In this document: piece after piece, positions 44,691 to 57,264 of the stretch
Numbering within the stretch: position 1 is the stretch's first letter
Layout of the letters: the number at the start of each line of letters is the position of its first letter
Source: Luzula sylvatica
Lineage: Eukaryota; Streptophyta; Magnoliopsida; Poales; Juncaceae
Direction of reading: 5' to 3'
DNA: 64,000 nt
Assembly (NCBI GenBank): GCA_946800325.1
Contig: OX326959.1
Span: forward strand, 15,282,862-15,346,861
Translations under genes and position numbers: made by a program
Notes under the pieces: generated by a model
Databases searched by the model: none
What the model was told of the DNA's origin: nothing
The model's input: the letters and a program-made list of their open reading frames with translations, nothing else

Positions 44691-47600
44691 AATAATTGTG
44701 TTTACGTTTTCACAAATTATATATTTACATTTTGCTTCTTAATTTGTCCACTATTTGTATGATTATTATTTCTTTTGTGCTCAATAACCTCTCTGCCACT
44801 TAACTATGCTATCTCCTATTCTCTTCCTACAGCTACAAGCAATGTTACATATATCGCATATCGCTTACAGATCGGTCAGTCACTGATAAAAGATATGACC
44901 AACATAGCGGATTCATAGCGGAAAATATTAGTGGTATAGCGATGCTGTACTTTTTAATATTAATATATTAAATTAATTATTATAACATTAATTTATGTTG
45001 AGTTTCTTAAACTAATTTAAATTTTACATGATTAATATTCAAAATTCAACAATACACATAAATTTCAAGTTAAACTAAAGACACATTTAAAATTATAACA
45101 TAAAATTTACAAATAATACAATAAACTAAATCACGGAATCGTGTTTAACCATCGGTATAGATACGGGTGCCCCCAATGAAAATTTAACCTCTTCCGAATC
45201 AAAATCGATTTCATTTCCGACCCAAAATATTAGATAAAGAAATAAAGAGATGGAAATAATTGGGTCAAAATATTAATGAAAAAATATTGTTAAAAGATGG
45301 GCCAGCCTAAAATAATATTCAAAATAAATTATGTTTTAAATCCAAATCGGTACAAATATCGGCCCATATCGGTCCGTGTATCGGTCGAATTTACTCAACC
45401 GATACGAGACATATCGTAACGGAGGGCCTTTAATTAGAAATATGAAACCGACATACTGGTCCATATCAGTGATATTTAGAACAGTGGCTACAAACAAATA
45501 CATGCTTGATACTCGTTCTGTACTACAGATCAAATTCATGAATATGAAGCTCATGATAAATTCATGAATATTAGCTCAAGTTGTACCAAACATACAAACA
45601 CATTACACTCTTTTAATAAATAAAATTGTAATAGCTTTTTGAACTTTCCTTCTGAAATTTAAAATAAAATAACAATATCTGGTTCCAAAGCATATGCAGA
45701 TTCCATATTTGATTTTTCACCAATTCTGAAATTTAAAATAAAATAAAAAGAACATGCCACTTGGCTAGTTTTGATTGGTTCCAAGTATTAAATCAAGTTT
45801 ACCATTTGTGGAGTTTTAATTGGTTGATTCGTGAAAGACTGTTTGTCATAGACTCATATTAATATCCCCTTCAGTTGGTCTAGTTTCTATGTACAAGATA
45901 ATTTGAAATAATTATATTATATAAGGATAATAACCAAGCAAAGAAAGAACAAATAATAAAATCAATTTGGCTTTCGTACATGAGACGAGATTTGGTTCTT
46001 TTAGTCCATCTAAACCAATTTGTTCACCATTTTTTTTAATAGAAAATGAATGTAATATAATATAATTGGAATATTGAAATATTGAATGGAAAATTTGCAA
46101 AAAGCCCCTGAAATATACTGAAATTACAAAAAAAACTGTCCTGGGCGAAACTGGACTCTCCAGTACAACAACTTCGGCATTGTAAATAAAAAATTTGGTC
46201 TCGAATTGAAGAATGAAAACATGATTATGTAATTACGAATTGGGTCAAGTCAGTGTTTAGAGTACAACTTACAAATGAGCTTTAGAGCTCTATTTCTTCT
46301 CGAATAACCATTTCTTGGCTTCTTATCAATTTATCACGGCTTTAGATTGAGTTCTACGTGAAATTACAATTGGCGCCTCAATTGTAACCCAATTTAAAAA
46401 GATAAAATTGAGTTCAGCATTAACTTTACCAAATTACACAACAATTAACACCCAATTGCGTAATTACAAATCAAGAAGCTTCTTTTTTGCGAGGTTTAGG
46501 GAGTAGTTTTCCTTGATTTCATTCTTGAAGCTTTCTGTATATAATTTGAAAACCACGAAAAAGAATAAATAAAGTTTGCACATTTTCTAAATTTTGTAAT
46601 ACCCCTGAAGTTTCAAGGACCTTTTCGGAATATCTAGCGTCGGATAAACAAAGACAAACCGCGCCATCAAAATGTGATCCCATAGATTAGATACAACCTT
46701 GTTCATCATATGAAACTGCTAGTCTCCCTTGTACTCTTAGTAACCCCTATTAATTCATTAAATTATTAATTAAGTTATATTATTATAGAATTAATTATAT
46801 ATTATGCATTTTTTAAATGCAATAAATAATACTTGTAAAATATCTTTGTTTAGACATTGACATGGATACAACCCTGTAAAAAATGAAAATTTGTGATCAT
46901 ATTAGGTTTATTTGCATATAACTGTGGAAATAAATTTTTTTAAAGGGGATTAAATGTAAAGTACCTGGCATGATGCCTTTTGAAGTCGTCACAATATTTC
47001 TTGCTATTGATTGTTTGTAAACACCTAAATCAAATACCAAATTGATTTTAAATAACCAAAATAATACCATTAAAGGAGCAGTTAATTGCTGGAAAGGAAT
47101 TAGAGAGATGGTTTCAAACTTAAAATTATGCTGAACAGAGATAAGAAATTATAGAAATATCCTAAATTTCAGAAATACAAAATCATAAACTCAATGGTAA
47201 GAACAAAATACACAATTAATTCAAAAATCAGAGAAGAATCGGTGATTACAGTCCAAACCCTAGATCAGAGATCTCCTGCGAGCACAGACTCGCTCCCACC
47301 GATGCACCGTCCCAAATACGTCACTTGTCCGGCGACAACTACGTTAGGCGGCGCCAAATAAACATCGAGGGCACACGCATGTGAAGAAGAGACGGAGCAG
47401 AGGATGAGGTTGTGTGGTGAGAGATCTTTTGGAGAGGCGCTGAGAGAGTTGAGTGAGAGAGGCAAAAGAGGGGTGCATTTATCTTTTGGAGAGGGGCTGA
47501 GACTGAGAGGGTTGAGTGAGAGGCAAAACAGACATGAATGAAATCTTTTGAAGATGTGAATAATTGAAAGAGATGTTAGGATGTAAAGAGGAGATGTAAA

Positions 47601-48250
47601 GAAATGGTGTCTTTATTAATCAGACATATTATTTTAGAATATAATTTAATTAAAAGCTGGCGTGGCGAATTGTGGAGGCAAAAAAGTGTTTGTAAAATGT
47701 AACAGTAGGATTAATAATCATACTTGAAATAATTATAGGTTTGATTATAATAAAAAGTATAATTTAAAATACTCGCATTCATAAACGGCTACTATCATAG
47801 TTGCATTACTAAAATTCTTTGATTTATCAATAGCAATCATATCATACTAGACAAATAAAAAACATGAGAGGGTTATTATTGCAAATGAATATTATGGAGA
47901 TGGTTATTATTCAACATTGCATGCCTAAAAAATAAAAATAAAAATAAAAAGCACATATTAGACAAGTTAAGGTATAATAAACACATACAAAAACATAATG
48001 TACCTATATAAAAATACGGTAAAAATCATTTCTCTATTACAAAATATTCAAAACTATCAAATTTCGAGATTTGATTCGCATTTCGATCCATAATAAAAAC
48101 TGAGAAACCACAGTTAGATAATACATATAAAAAAAAAAGTTAAAAAACATAAAGTTTACGCCATTAAAGAGACTTATCACCATAATTCATACCAACAATC
48201 AAGTTATTAAAAACAAGATTCGATCAAACGAATACCGCAACTTTAGAGGG
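44691..48250. other. Intergenic DNA, possible Helitron body, no supported gene
   Basis: Mostly AT-rich. A GA-rich, moderately GC-rich patch at about 47230-47530 contains a 66-codon minus-strand ORF and a repeated GAGAGGCGCTGAGAG / GAGAGGGGCTGAGAC motif. It could be a captured gene fragment, but nothing identifies it. Confidence 0.4.
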
Positions 48251-48937
48251 TCACGCACCGTCGCCACGTTTACTCGACGATGCAGTATCATCTTGATCAA
48301 TTTCACTCATCCTCCTATTAAGGCTTTCCATCTGCGAATCCAACATCTCCTTCAAGCTCGCAACTTGCTGAGCGCTTAACTGATCCATCGTCAATTCACC
48401 GCTCACCAACCTTTCAATCAGAATTTCTCTCTCCGATCCAGTCTGGTTCCACTCGGTCATTTGCGCGCCGATCGATCCTTCTGGCAAGCGAGCGAGCAAG
48501 GACGATACGTCAGGATTGGAAGAGAAGATGTCTGGATTGGCGCCAGGAGGCCCGTCGCAGACTATGCACACGTCGATGCCGTATTCCGCGTAGAGCTCTT
48601 CGGCCTCCTTGAAAAGTTCGCTTTTAGCTTTCTCGAAATAAGCACGACGCTCTGCTTCGTCTTTGATCGGTCCTCTTTCATGGAGCTAAAAAAGAAAGTG
48701 AATTGTTTAAAAAACCTCGATTGCGATTTGCGAAACACGATTTGAGGGTATTTGAATACGTAGGGCATTTTGGGCTGGTAAAGCTAAGAAATTACAAACA
48801 AAATAGCTAAAATAGAGATAAATCATGAGCAAAACCTTCGCCACCATCGCCGCAAAGTCGGGATCCGCCACAATCTCATCGAAGCTAGAAACCGCGGCCG
48901 CTTTTCCCGGCGAACCTCCTCTAGTCGACTGAGACAT
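48251..48937 (-). CDS. Small MADS-box-derived protein with atypical N-terminus
   Basis: Two exons, 48937-48836 and 48685-48251, join in phase 0 to 178 aa. The first exon encodes 34 residues (MSQSTRGGSPGKAAAVSSFD...) that resemble no DNA-binding segment. The second continues with RRAYFEKAKSELFKEAEEL and YGIDVCIVC, which aligns with the middle and beta-strand part of a type I MADS domain (R..TF.KRK.GL.KKA.EL...C.VDVC.I). The C-terminal LTMDQLSAQQVASLKEML...LNRRMSEI resembles the helical tail after type I MADS domains. The basic N-terminal helix that grips DNA is missing, and acidic residues replace key basic ones (KAKSELFKE). It may act as a dimer partner or inhibitor, or be non-functional; that is inference. 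The exon structure and intact frame argue for a real gene. Confidence 0.6.
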
Positions 48938-49841
48938 TTTTTTGTGCCGAGAGGATTCGATTTCTCTCTCTGTTCAAAATGGAATGATCGATGTAGAGTA
49001 ATTAATAAAGCAAACACTGACATGTGGGTCCCATTTAGAGGAGTAATTTCTTGGTGAACTTCTAAAATTAGGTGGTAAGTCAGTAAGTGCATTTACTGCA
49101 GTGTCTTGGTGTACAGAATTTAATGCATACACCATAACTTATTTGAGTAATTATATGACATTCACAAATACATTAAGTTCGTGATACGAATTTAACTAAT
49201 TAATGCTACAAATTCATATATTTGTGTCGAATTTGTGTTCGATTTATGTATTAAATAACTCACGACTTATTTCTCTTTTAATTTTTTTCTTGTAAATGTC
49301 GGTAAGCTCTATTTCATGTTAAATATAAAATCATTCAAAAAAAATCTTAATTTGGAAATTTTTTTATGTATTTGCCTGGGTTTTGATAAAGTTTGAAAAA
49401 AAATAATGTTAGTTAGATCTAATTTAGTTTGCAAAAATAATATATTTGCCAAATAAAAATTAATTTTTTCTTTTGGAAAAATATTTACAGGGGTGAACAT
49501 AGGAAAACAAATTCTTTTTCGTCAAATAATATGGCAAACATAGCCCTTGGGACGAAAGTTCATGTATTTTTGCCAAATAAGTTGTCAAAATTATGTGTTT
49601 TTTTTTTGCCAAAAAATGTGACGAAAATGATTTTTTATTTTGCCTTTTCTTATTTTCACACTAGTAAAAAAAAAAAATCGTCAAAACATTTGGCAAAAAT
49701 ATTCCTTTTACAAACTGAATCTAACAAAAGTTATTTTTGCAGATTTCATCAAAACTAAGGTTGTGTACGAAAAAGAGGGTTGGGAGCTGGCTCACTGTTG
49801 TGATCATAGAACCGATTCATTTATTTATTTCTATTTACTTG

Positions 49842-49876
<35 letters not shown>

Positions 49877-49961
49877 TAGAAGGCAATTGCCCTCAGTCAT
49901 TATATATAAAAAAACAAAAGTTATTTACATTGATCTGAAATCTTTATATATAATGGTTTGC
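48938..49961. other. Intergenic DNA with possible CACTA-like debris
   Basis: 5' flank of the MADS-like gene, then AT-rich DNA. CACTAGTAAAAAAA at about 49661 resembles a CACTA transposon end, and TTGGCAAA/TTTGCCAAA motifs recur nearby (49445-49700) like subterminal repeats, but I found no partner end. A long poly-T lies at 49848-49876. Confidence 0.35.
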
Positions 49962-49969
49962 TCCATGTT

Positions 49970-50097
49970 CAAGGACGGAACTAGGGGGGGGCTAGTGGGG
50001 GCTTAAGCCCCCCCCATGAAATTACACCCGAATGTATATATAGAGAAATTATTCGTTCTCGGCCCCCCCCTATCATTCCATCCTGGTTCCGTCCCTG
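49970..50097. mobile_element. hAT-type MITE, 8-bp target duplication
   Basis: 128 bp with inverted ends CAAGGACGGAACTAGG and CCTGGTTCCGTCCCTG, flanked by a perfect 8-bp TCCATGTT (49962-49969 and 50098-50105), as expected for hAT. The interior has a G-run/C-run hairpin around GGGGGCTTAAGCCCCC and a second C-run at about 50062. Confidence 0.85.
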
Positions 50098-50105
50098 TCC
50101 ATGTT

Positions 50106-50873
50106 GATGTGAATCAGTAATGACATGATCCAGAGTTGAAGTTTAAGCTTATTAGAAATTGGGGATATTTTTATTTATGAAGTAGATTTGCTTTTTTTTT
50201 TTACTGTTATTTACTTAGGTGAAATGGAAGGGCAAGATAGATCAATTTTTTAAGGAAATATGAATTTGTTAATGTCGGGATGCCGACGACCACATATGGC
50301 TTCATTCTTGAGACTGGAGGTTCGTCGAATGAGATTGAAACTGGAGCGAGTAGAGGAGGAACAACACAAAGGAGACAAAAATCTCGAATAATCCAAAAAC
50401 TCTTTAAATCAAACTAAGAGAACAAAAAAATCAATTCTACAACATTTAGCAAATCCTCAACAAAGGCGACGAAAAACTACACTATTTTGGAAGTGCTGTT
50501 TCAGAAACGCACGCACACAAATTCACTTGGTTCGTGAAGATTAGAGGAGGATAAAACTGAGACAACGCTCCCATCATTGATGAAAATCGGATGAGATGGA
50601 TGCGTGTCTGCCCGAGTTCTCGAGGTCACAACTGCGTTTGTGACCTTGTCTGGAGGGATTAGAAGGGTCGAGGGGTTGAAGGGGGAAATTTCTCCATTAA
50701 TGGACGAGAGATGTTTGTTCTGAGATTTCTTTCCGAATTAGGAGTCTTTCTTATTTTATGTTTAATAGGAGATTTAACAGATGGTTAATTTTGATCAAGC
50801 AAGTAGAACACCATGATAAGATCCAACGGTCATAGAAGTATGTGGACAAGATCCAAACCCCGAAAAAGATTCA
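50106..50873. other. Intergenic DNA
   Basis: Mixed composition with no gene or repeat that I can support. Confidence 0.35.
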
Positions 50874-53530
50874 CAAAAAAGGATAGAGACCCAAACAAAT
50901 TTTACCGAATTGCTACCGAAGTCTGACGTGGAGACGATTTCATTTAGGTATGCTCCCACGTAAGAATACCATGTCTATACGAGAAAAGAAACACAAACCC
51001 CCTTCTTCCCGACTCCAACTTCATAACCTTACCCCTTTTCTCAGACGCTAAACTTCACAGCCTTCGTGAACTCAGCAAGACGGTGAGAAAAGCACTTCTC
51101 GGCGTGTACTCGATAATGCTAATTTGTCCAACTTCACAGCTCACGCTCCCTTTTCTCCAAAACTGGGAGATTTCCTGGGTTACGGTAGGTTACTGTTTGT
51201 ACCGGCATGGACTTGTTTGCTCAGTCTTCCTCAATTGATGTATGTACCGGCATGGTTACGGCACCGGTCCTTAAACCGTAGAAACAGCGGCGGAGCTCGT
51301 GCACTTGATAGTGCTGATTTGGCCAAGGGGAGCCATATCGTTTATTTTTTCTGTATTTGTTTTATTGATTGTTCTTCCATATTTCACTAGTTGGAGGTTG
51401 AATTGGTATTGATTATGGAATATGGATTGAATTGACATCTATTTGAGTTCTTTTACTTGTTATTCTCACATTTAAAACTTAATTTTATGGTGAATTAGCA
51501 TTATCAATTCAACCGCTGCTCAATTAACTTCTATTTCAGTTATATTTTTTTCTATTCTTTAATCATTCACTTAATTAGGAGCTAAATTAACACTTTTTTT
51601 CAACACTGCAGAGTTTGCAACTATTTTTCAGTCGGGACTTCAATTTGTGACCGAATAAACACTATTCCAATGAATTGTCAAACTTACAACTTACAACTTA
51701 CAAGGACTGATATGCAATTTTCTTGAGTACCTTCATCACCGAGAAAACATAGCTGTGGACTGGTATGCAATATTTTCGAGTACCTTCGTCACCGAAAAGT
51801 AATAGCAGTGAAGATCACCGAAAAATAATAGCCGTGAAGATACTTATCACAGAACGGGTCCGAAGAAGTGAAATTATAGTTTCATCATAGAGGATTTTAT
51901 CATCTTATTGGTTGTAGTTCATTGTTATATGTTTGTCATACTTTGTAATTTTTTCTCGATGAATGAAATACATTTTGAAGTTTATTTTGATGCTAGCAGG
52001 TATGAAATGTAACAACTTGATACCAACTGAAATATATTTTAGAATGTTTTGTTACTAACAACTACTAAAATTATATAGAACCGCCAAATTTGAAATCGTC
52101 AGAACAAATTTAATCATTGAAAAACAATAATTTGCAAAATCGAATCCTTAACACCAAAATTGAAGCCGTAAGCAACAAGATTAAACCGCAATTCATCAAA
52201 CTAAACTCTAATCATTAATTAACCCATAATCATCAAAAAAACATTACAAATCGGAAAATTCAACCTAAACATGTCGTTACACTTCAAGAAAATTCAGATG
52301 AACTTGACAGGTGGATTCCTTGTCCACCCCAACAGGTTAAACGAAATGGAATTGAATCACTTTGTCTTGGCAAACCCGCTTGAGTATACTCAAAAGTAGC
52401 ATTCCATTTCTCTCTCAGTGTTTTACAAGAACTTTTCCCCCCACTAATCCACTCATTTTAGCGTATCTTGCATTATATAAGAATATTCACTTAATTTATG
52501 TTTTCCCGTCTGTGTCTTCTTGTGTGGTCATTGTTGCCGAAACATAAACCGTGCATTATCCTGAGCAACATAATAACATAAGTAAGCAAAATAAATACAT
52601 TCACTTAATTTAATATGAAGTTCCATATATTTATTTGTTTGAAGAAAATATGCATAAATTGCTGGTGAAAACTAGAAAGTACCAGATACATGAAAAATGC
52701 ATAAATACATTCAATATGAAGTTCCATATATTTATTTGTTTGAAGCAAAATAAATACATAATAACATATATTTGAATAAAGATTACGCTTTTCAATTAGC
52801 AATTGACAATGAGCACAAACTATTTGTAAAAATGCCTAAGAGAAAATTGAAACTCAAATACTAGAAACAAAAGTTTAAAATCATCCACTTAATTTATGAA
52901 AATAAAATAGATGCCACAACATATGTTTACAAGATTACTAAAATAGATGCAAATAAAATAATAGCATTACAAAATCCTCCATTCACCAGTTTAATTTTGT
53001 TCCCTAAATTCATATAGAGGAAAAAAACAATTATTTTAGCCCAATGTCACTCAATTTAGCTCCAATAAACACAGATTATACGAGCTCCAATAATTTAGCT
53101 CCAGTAACCCATTCTAGAGGAGAGTCAATTGAAAATTGAAGTCTTGATTAAAGATCAAAATCTACAATTAAAAAGAAATTTACCTTAACAAAGACCAACA
53201 AGCACGAAATTCTGATTTTGTCGACGAAATCTGGTGAAGAGGAGAACTTGGTGGAGACGAGACTTTGGCGAAGAGAAGACCTTAGTAGAGTGAAGACTTT
53301 GGCGAAGAGGAGACAGGGGCGGAGGAAAGAAATATGGCGGAGAGATCAGAAGACGAAGATCTAGCAGAGAAAAGAGTTGACTAAAAGAGGAACCATCACA
53401 GGAAGGGAGAAGATTTTGGGCAAGTTTAGACTTGGCTTGCGAGCGTGGAAGGGAGAAAGAGAGGAATCACCTCCAGGTCAGACTTCGGTAGCTATTCGGT
53501 AAAATTTGTTTGGGTCTGTATACTTTTTGC
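50874..53530. mobile_element. Non-autonomous TIR element, probably Mutator-like
   Basis: A 41-bp inverted repeat with one mismatch, AGACCCAAACAAATTTTACC..., lies at 50887-50927 and 53477-53517. A weaker extension outwards through A-runs suggests ends near 50874 and 53530. There is no transposase. The interior includes a GA-rich block at about 53230-53450. ORF 51124-51390 shows no known domain. I could not match a target duplication. Confidence 0.55.
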
Positions 53531-53685
53531 TTCATCAATTAATTTTATTCTTCCACAAAAAAAATCCTAAAGAATTTGAGCGATCCATTTTTCGGTTTTT
53601 AGTTTACGTGAGATTTAAGCATGTTATATACTACACATAACGAGTTCAAGAGTAACTAGGGTTTATAAAGATTAGCATTATATAT

Positions 53686-56473
53686 AGAAAAAAGTACACT
53701 TTTGCCCCTCAATCTTTTCCAAAAAGTGCACTTTGCCCCCCAAACAAAAATCTGCACATTTTTGCCCCCTAATGTTTCAAAAATTGTTCAATTTGCCCCC
53801 TCCGTCCATTTTGTTGTTCAATTTCTGTTAAATGATGACGTGGCCAGTTAAGTGATGACATGGCCTGTACACGTGGTGATGACATGGAATTTTACCCTAA
53901 TCCGATCCGTTAAGACTCAAACCCGACCCGACCCGACCCATTCATTTAAAACCTTTCTCTCAACCAGTTTCTCTCTCCACGCACACTGTTCTTCCTCTCT
54001 CTCTCTCTCTCGAGTCTCGACGCCCCTCTCTCTCGACGCCATTTGTGTCCAGAGAAAAGCTTCTCTTCTCTCCGGTTGCTCTCTCTCTCTCGCCGTCGTA
54101 AAGCTTCTCTGGACTTGGCGAATCTGGTGAATAAGCTTGAACTAGGCGAATTCGACGGAACCATCGCCATGCTCTCAAGTCTCCGTCGCCATGAAAGTCA
54201 GGCCTCCATCGCCATGCTCTCTTCTCTTCTCTATGTAAACTCAGGTGGAGCCTTGCCAATTCCGACGGAACCACACAGCCCCGTAAACTCAGGTCTTTTA
54301 ATCCCTTCCTTTCTCTAATTAGGGTCGTTTCGTATCGATTTGAGTCGTTTCGTATCGATTTATCTAAAATTAGGGTTAGTAGGGGTCGATTTCAGTCAGA
54401 TTTGAGTCGTTTCGTATCGATATCAGGGAATTGCAGTCAAATTAGGAAAATTGGGGTTCAATTGGGGCTGAATTTCAGTTAATTTGGATCAATTTCAGTC
54501 CATTTAGGATATAATTTGGGTTAATTTAATTCAATTTCAGTTAATTCAATTGGAGCTGAATTTCAGTTAATTTAATTTAATTCAATTTCAGTAATTCGTT
54601 TCGTATCGAGAGGAGCGATGCACGACGCTGGTACTGGTGACGAGAAGAGGGATGCGCAATGACCCTGGCGACGAGAAGAGCGAAGAGCAACGCACGTACG
54701 ACACTGGTACTGGTACACTGAGTTATTTTCGTTCAATTAATTGGATTTGATTCAGTGATTTTCAATTAATAGGTGTGTACACTGAGTTAATTGGATTTGA
54801 TTCAGCGATTTTCAATTAATTCAGCGATTTCCAATTAATTCAGCGATTTCGTTAGATTTCTTCTTTTCGTTCAATTAATTCAGCGATTTTCAATTCTCAA
54901 CTGTTTAATTTTTCTACTTTTGAAAAGATTCTCGATTATTATGTCAGTATTTAAATGAATTTGAATGGATTCGTTAGATTTGATTCAGCGATATAGTTAA
55001 ATGAATTTATCCCTGAGTTAATTGGATTTCTATACATCTATTTTCTGTTTAGTAAATTGAATATACCATTAGTAAATTGAATATACCTTTTTCTATTTAA
55101 TGCAGATTCGGTACATCTATTTTCTGGGACAATAGCGCAATGGTGGTCGACCCGAGCATGTTAATAGGAGTGAGATGCATGGGAGCGATGATGCACGGGG
55201 GTGATGATGTATTGTGTCATGTATGTTTGTATCGTGTTGTAAATTTTTAATTGTTTCGAGTCGTGATCGAGTCATGTATGTTTGTATTGTGTTGTAAATT
55301 TGTAATTGTTTCGAGTCGTGATCAACTCATGTATGCTTGTAAACTTTTGACAATTTTTTCTGTAAATTGGGAGACTAAATAATAAAATGAAACTTTGTCA
55401 AATTTTTCTGTAAATTGTTTTGTAGTTGAAAATAACATGAATTCTAAACAACATAACAAAATAACATGAATTCTAATACAACAATGTTACTAAATTCATA
55501 ACAAAACAACAAATGCTAATTACTAATTTCAAAACAAAATGATTGTTTTAAAACGAAAATTGGTACGAAAACAAATAAGAAATTGGTACGCATAATTTTG
55601 ACCCTTGTCGAAGCCCCTGTCCCACCCCTTGCGCGCGCGCGCGCGCACACACACAAAGAAAGACATCCACACACATTACATACATACTGAGACAAACAAA
55701 TACTCTCGAGTGTTCCTAAAAGCTTCCGCAGCCAATGTAGTCTCCTCTTACCCGTTTCAAACCCGACACCTACAAATAATGATTAAATTTCAATAAAAAA
55801 CCAAAATTAAACACCAAAATTGATTTCATGAATAAAAAACTAGTACCGTAATTAACCCTAAATTTCGAACCCGACATCAGGGGTATGTATGAAAACCCTA
55901 AAATTGATCTAAGATAATTAAATTACCAGTCCCTAAACCCTAATTTAGTGAATTGGAATTAATTAGGTTTGAATCGAAAGGCCGAAATTGGAATTAATTA
56001 GAAAAATTCAAGGCTTGATTATATTAATTGGAACTGGATTCGCAATTATTTTGTGAAATCAGCACCAAATTCAAGGCTTGATTGAAATTTAAGTTTTAAT
56101 CCTACTTAGGAGATAAAGGGCATTGATGATATTTCTTATACTTTGTAGGGGTATTCATGATATTTCCCAGCACCTAAACCCTAATTTTGATCCTAACTAA
56201 ACATAATTAACCATAAATTAACATAATTAATCCTACATTAACCCTAATTTTGACCCGAAACCCTAAATTTGACCCAAATTAACCCTATTCCCTCAATTTG
56301 ACTGAAATTTGACTGCCATTTACCTTATTTTGCTGAAATTTGCGACATTAATCCTGAAATTTACGAAATTTTGCTGAATTGTTTTTGAAAATGGCTAAAA
56401 TAACCCTATTTTGCTGCAAATTCCTGAATTTTTTTGAAAATAAGCCTAATTTCAGCAAATTTGGGTTGATAAA

Positions 56474-56507
<34 letters not shown>

Positions 56508-56969
56508 AGAGCTGACCTTACCTTAGTCACGAGAGAGTCCAGCTTTACGACGGCGAGAGAGAGAGAGCAACCGGAGAGCAACCGGAGAGAAGAGAAGCTT
56601 TTCTCTGGACACAAATGGCGTCGAGAGAGAGGGGCGTCGAGACTCGAGAGAGAGAGAGAGGAAGAACAGTGTGCGTCGAGAGAGAAACTGGTTGAGAGAA
56701 AGGTTTTAAATGAATGGGTCGGGTCGGGTCGGGTTTGAGTCTTAACGGATCGGATTAGGGTAAAATTCCATGTCATCACCACGTGTACAGGCCATGTCAT
56801 CACTTAACTGGCCACGTCATCATTTAACAGAAATTGAACAACAAAATGGACGGAGGGGGCAAGTTGAACAATTTTTGAAACATTAGGGGGCAAAAAGGTG
56901 CAGATTTTTGTTTGGGGGGCAAAGTGCACTTTTTGGAAAATATTGGGGGGCAAAAGTGTACTTTTTTCT
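53686..56969. mobile_element. Long-TIR (about 420 bp) Mutator-like or fold-back element
   Basis: The sequence at 53686-54105 returns as its reverse complement at about 56546-56969, nearly base for base. The ends are AGAAAAAAGTACACTTTTGC. The repeat includes TTTGCCCCCCAAAC, ATGATGACGTGGCC, a CCGACCCGACCCGACCC run and CT-rich sequence. The flanks are TA-rich (ATTATATAT and TATATATAT), so the 9-bp duplication cannot be judged. The 2.4-kb interior has repeated GTTTCGTATCGATTT and TTAATTCAGCGATTT motifs and no transposase. Very long, well-matched TIRs and this TGACGTGGC-rich terminus fit plant MULEs. ORFs inside the arms mirror each other and are not genes. Confidence 0.8.
55629..55655. repeat. 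(GC)n(AC)n alternating purine-pyrimidine tract
   Basis: GCGCGCGCGCGCGC runs into CACACACACA inside the long-TIR element. Such tracts can adopt Z-DNA and are unstable; no function is implied. Confidence 0.85.
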
Positions 56970-56980
56970 TATATATATAG

Positions 56981-57169
56981 AGGGAGGCTAACATATTTTG
57001 ATACTTAGTGTTTTTTAACTATTGAATTATCATTGAGATTTGCGTTTTTTCATGATTATCATGAAAATTTGTGCACATCATTAAATATATACATCTCAAT
57101 ACAAATTCAATGATTTAAAAACTTTACTTATCAAAATTTTGATAATTAATTAAGTAGGTTAGTCTCCCT
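56981..57169. mobile_element. Small TIR element (MITE), Stowaway-like ends
   Basis: About 189 bp with inverted ends AGGGAGGCTAAC and GTTAGTCTCCCT, directly beside the long-TIR element. The centre is AT-rich. TA occurs next to both ends, but the boundary is ambiguous within TA-rich DNA. Confidence 0.5.
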
Positions 57170-57179
57170 TATGTGTGTG

Positions 57180-57223
57180 TGTATATATATATATATACAC
57201 ACACAAATTCAATGATTTAAAAA

Positions 57224-57264
<41 letters not shown>

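Noticed and set aside
46780..46790. Helitron 5' end (TCTATAATAATA on the minus strand)
   Set aside because: The preceding base is T rather than the A required for insertion into AT.
49661..49674. CACTA transposon end
   Set aside because: Only one end with CACTAGTAAAA was seen; no TAGTG partner or 3-bp duplication was found.
53852..56803. ORFs of 92-151 codons in the arms of the long-TIR element
   Set aside because: The same protein appears in mirror orientation in both arms, so they are repeat sequence rather than separate genes.
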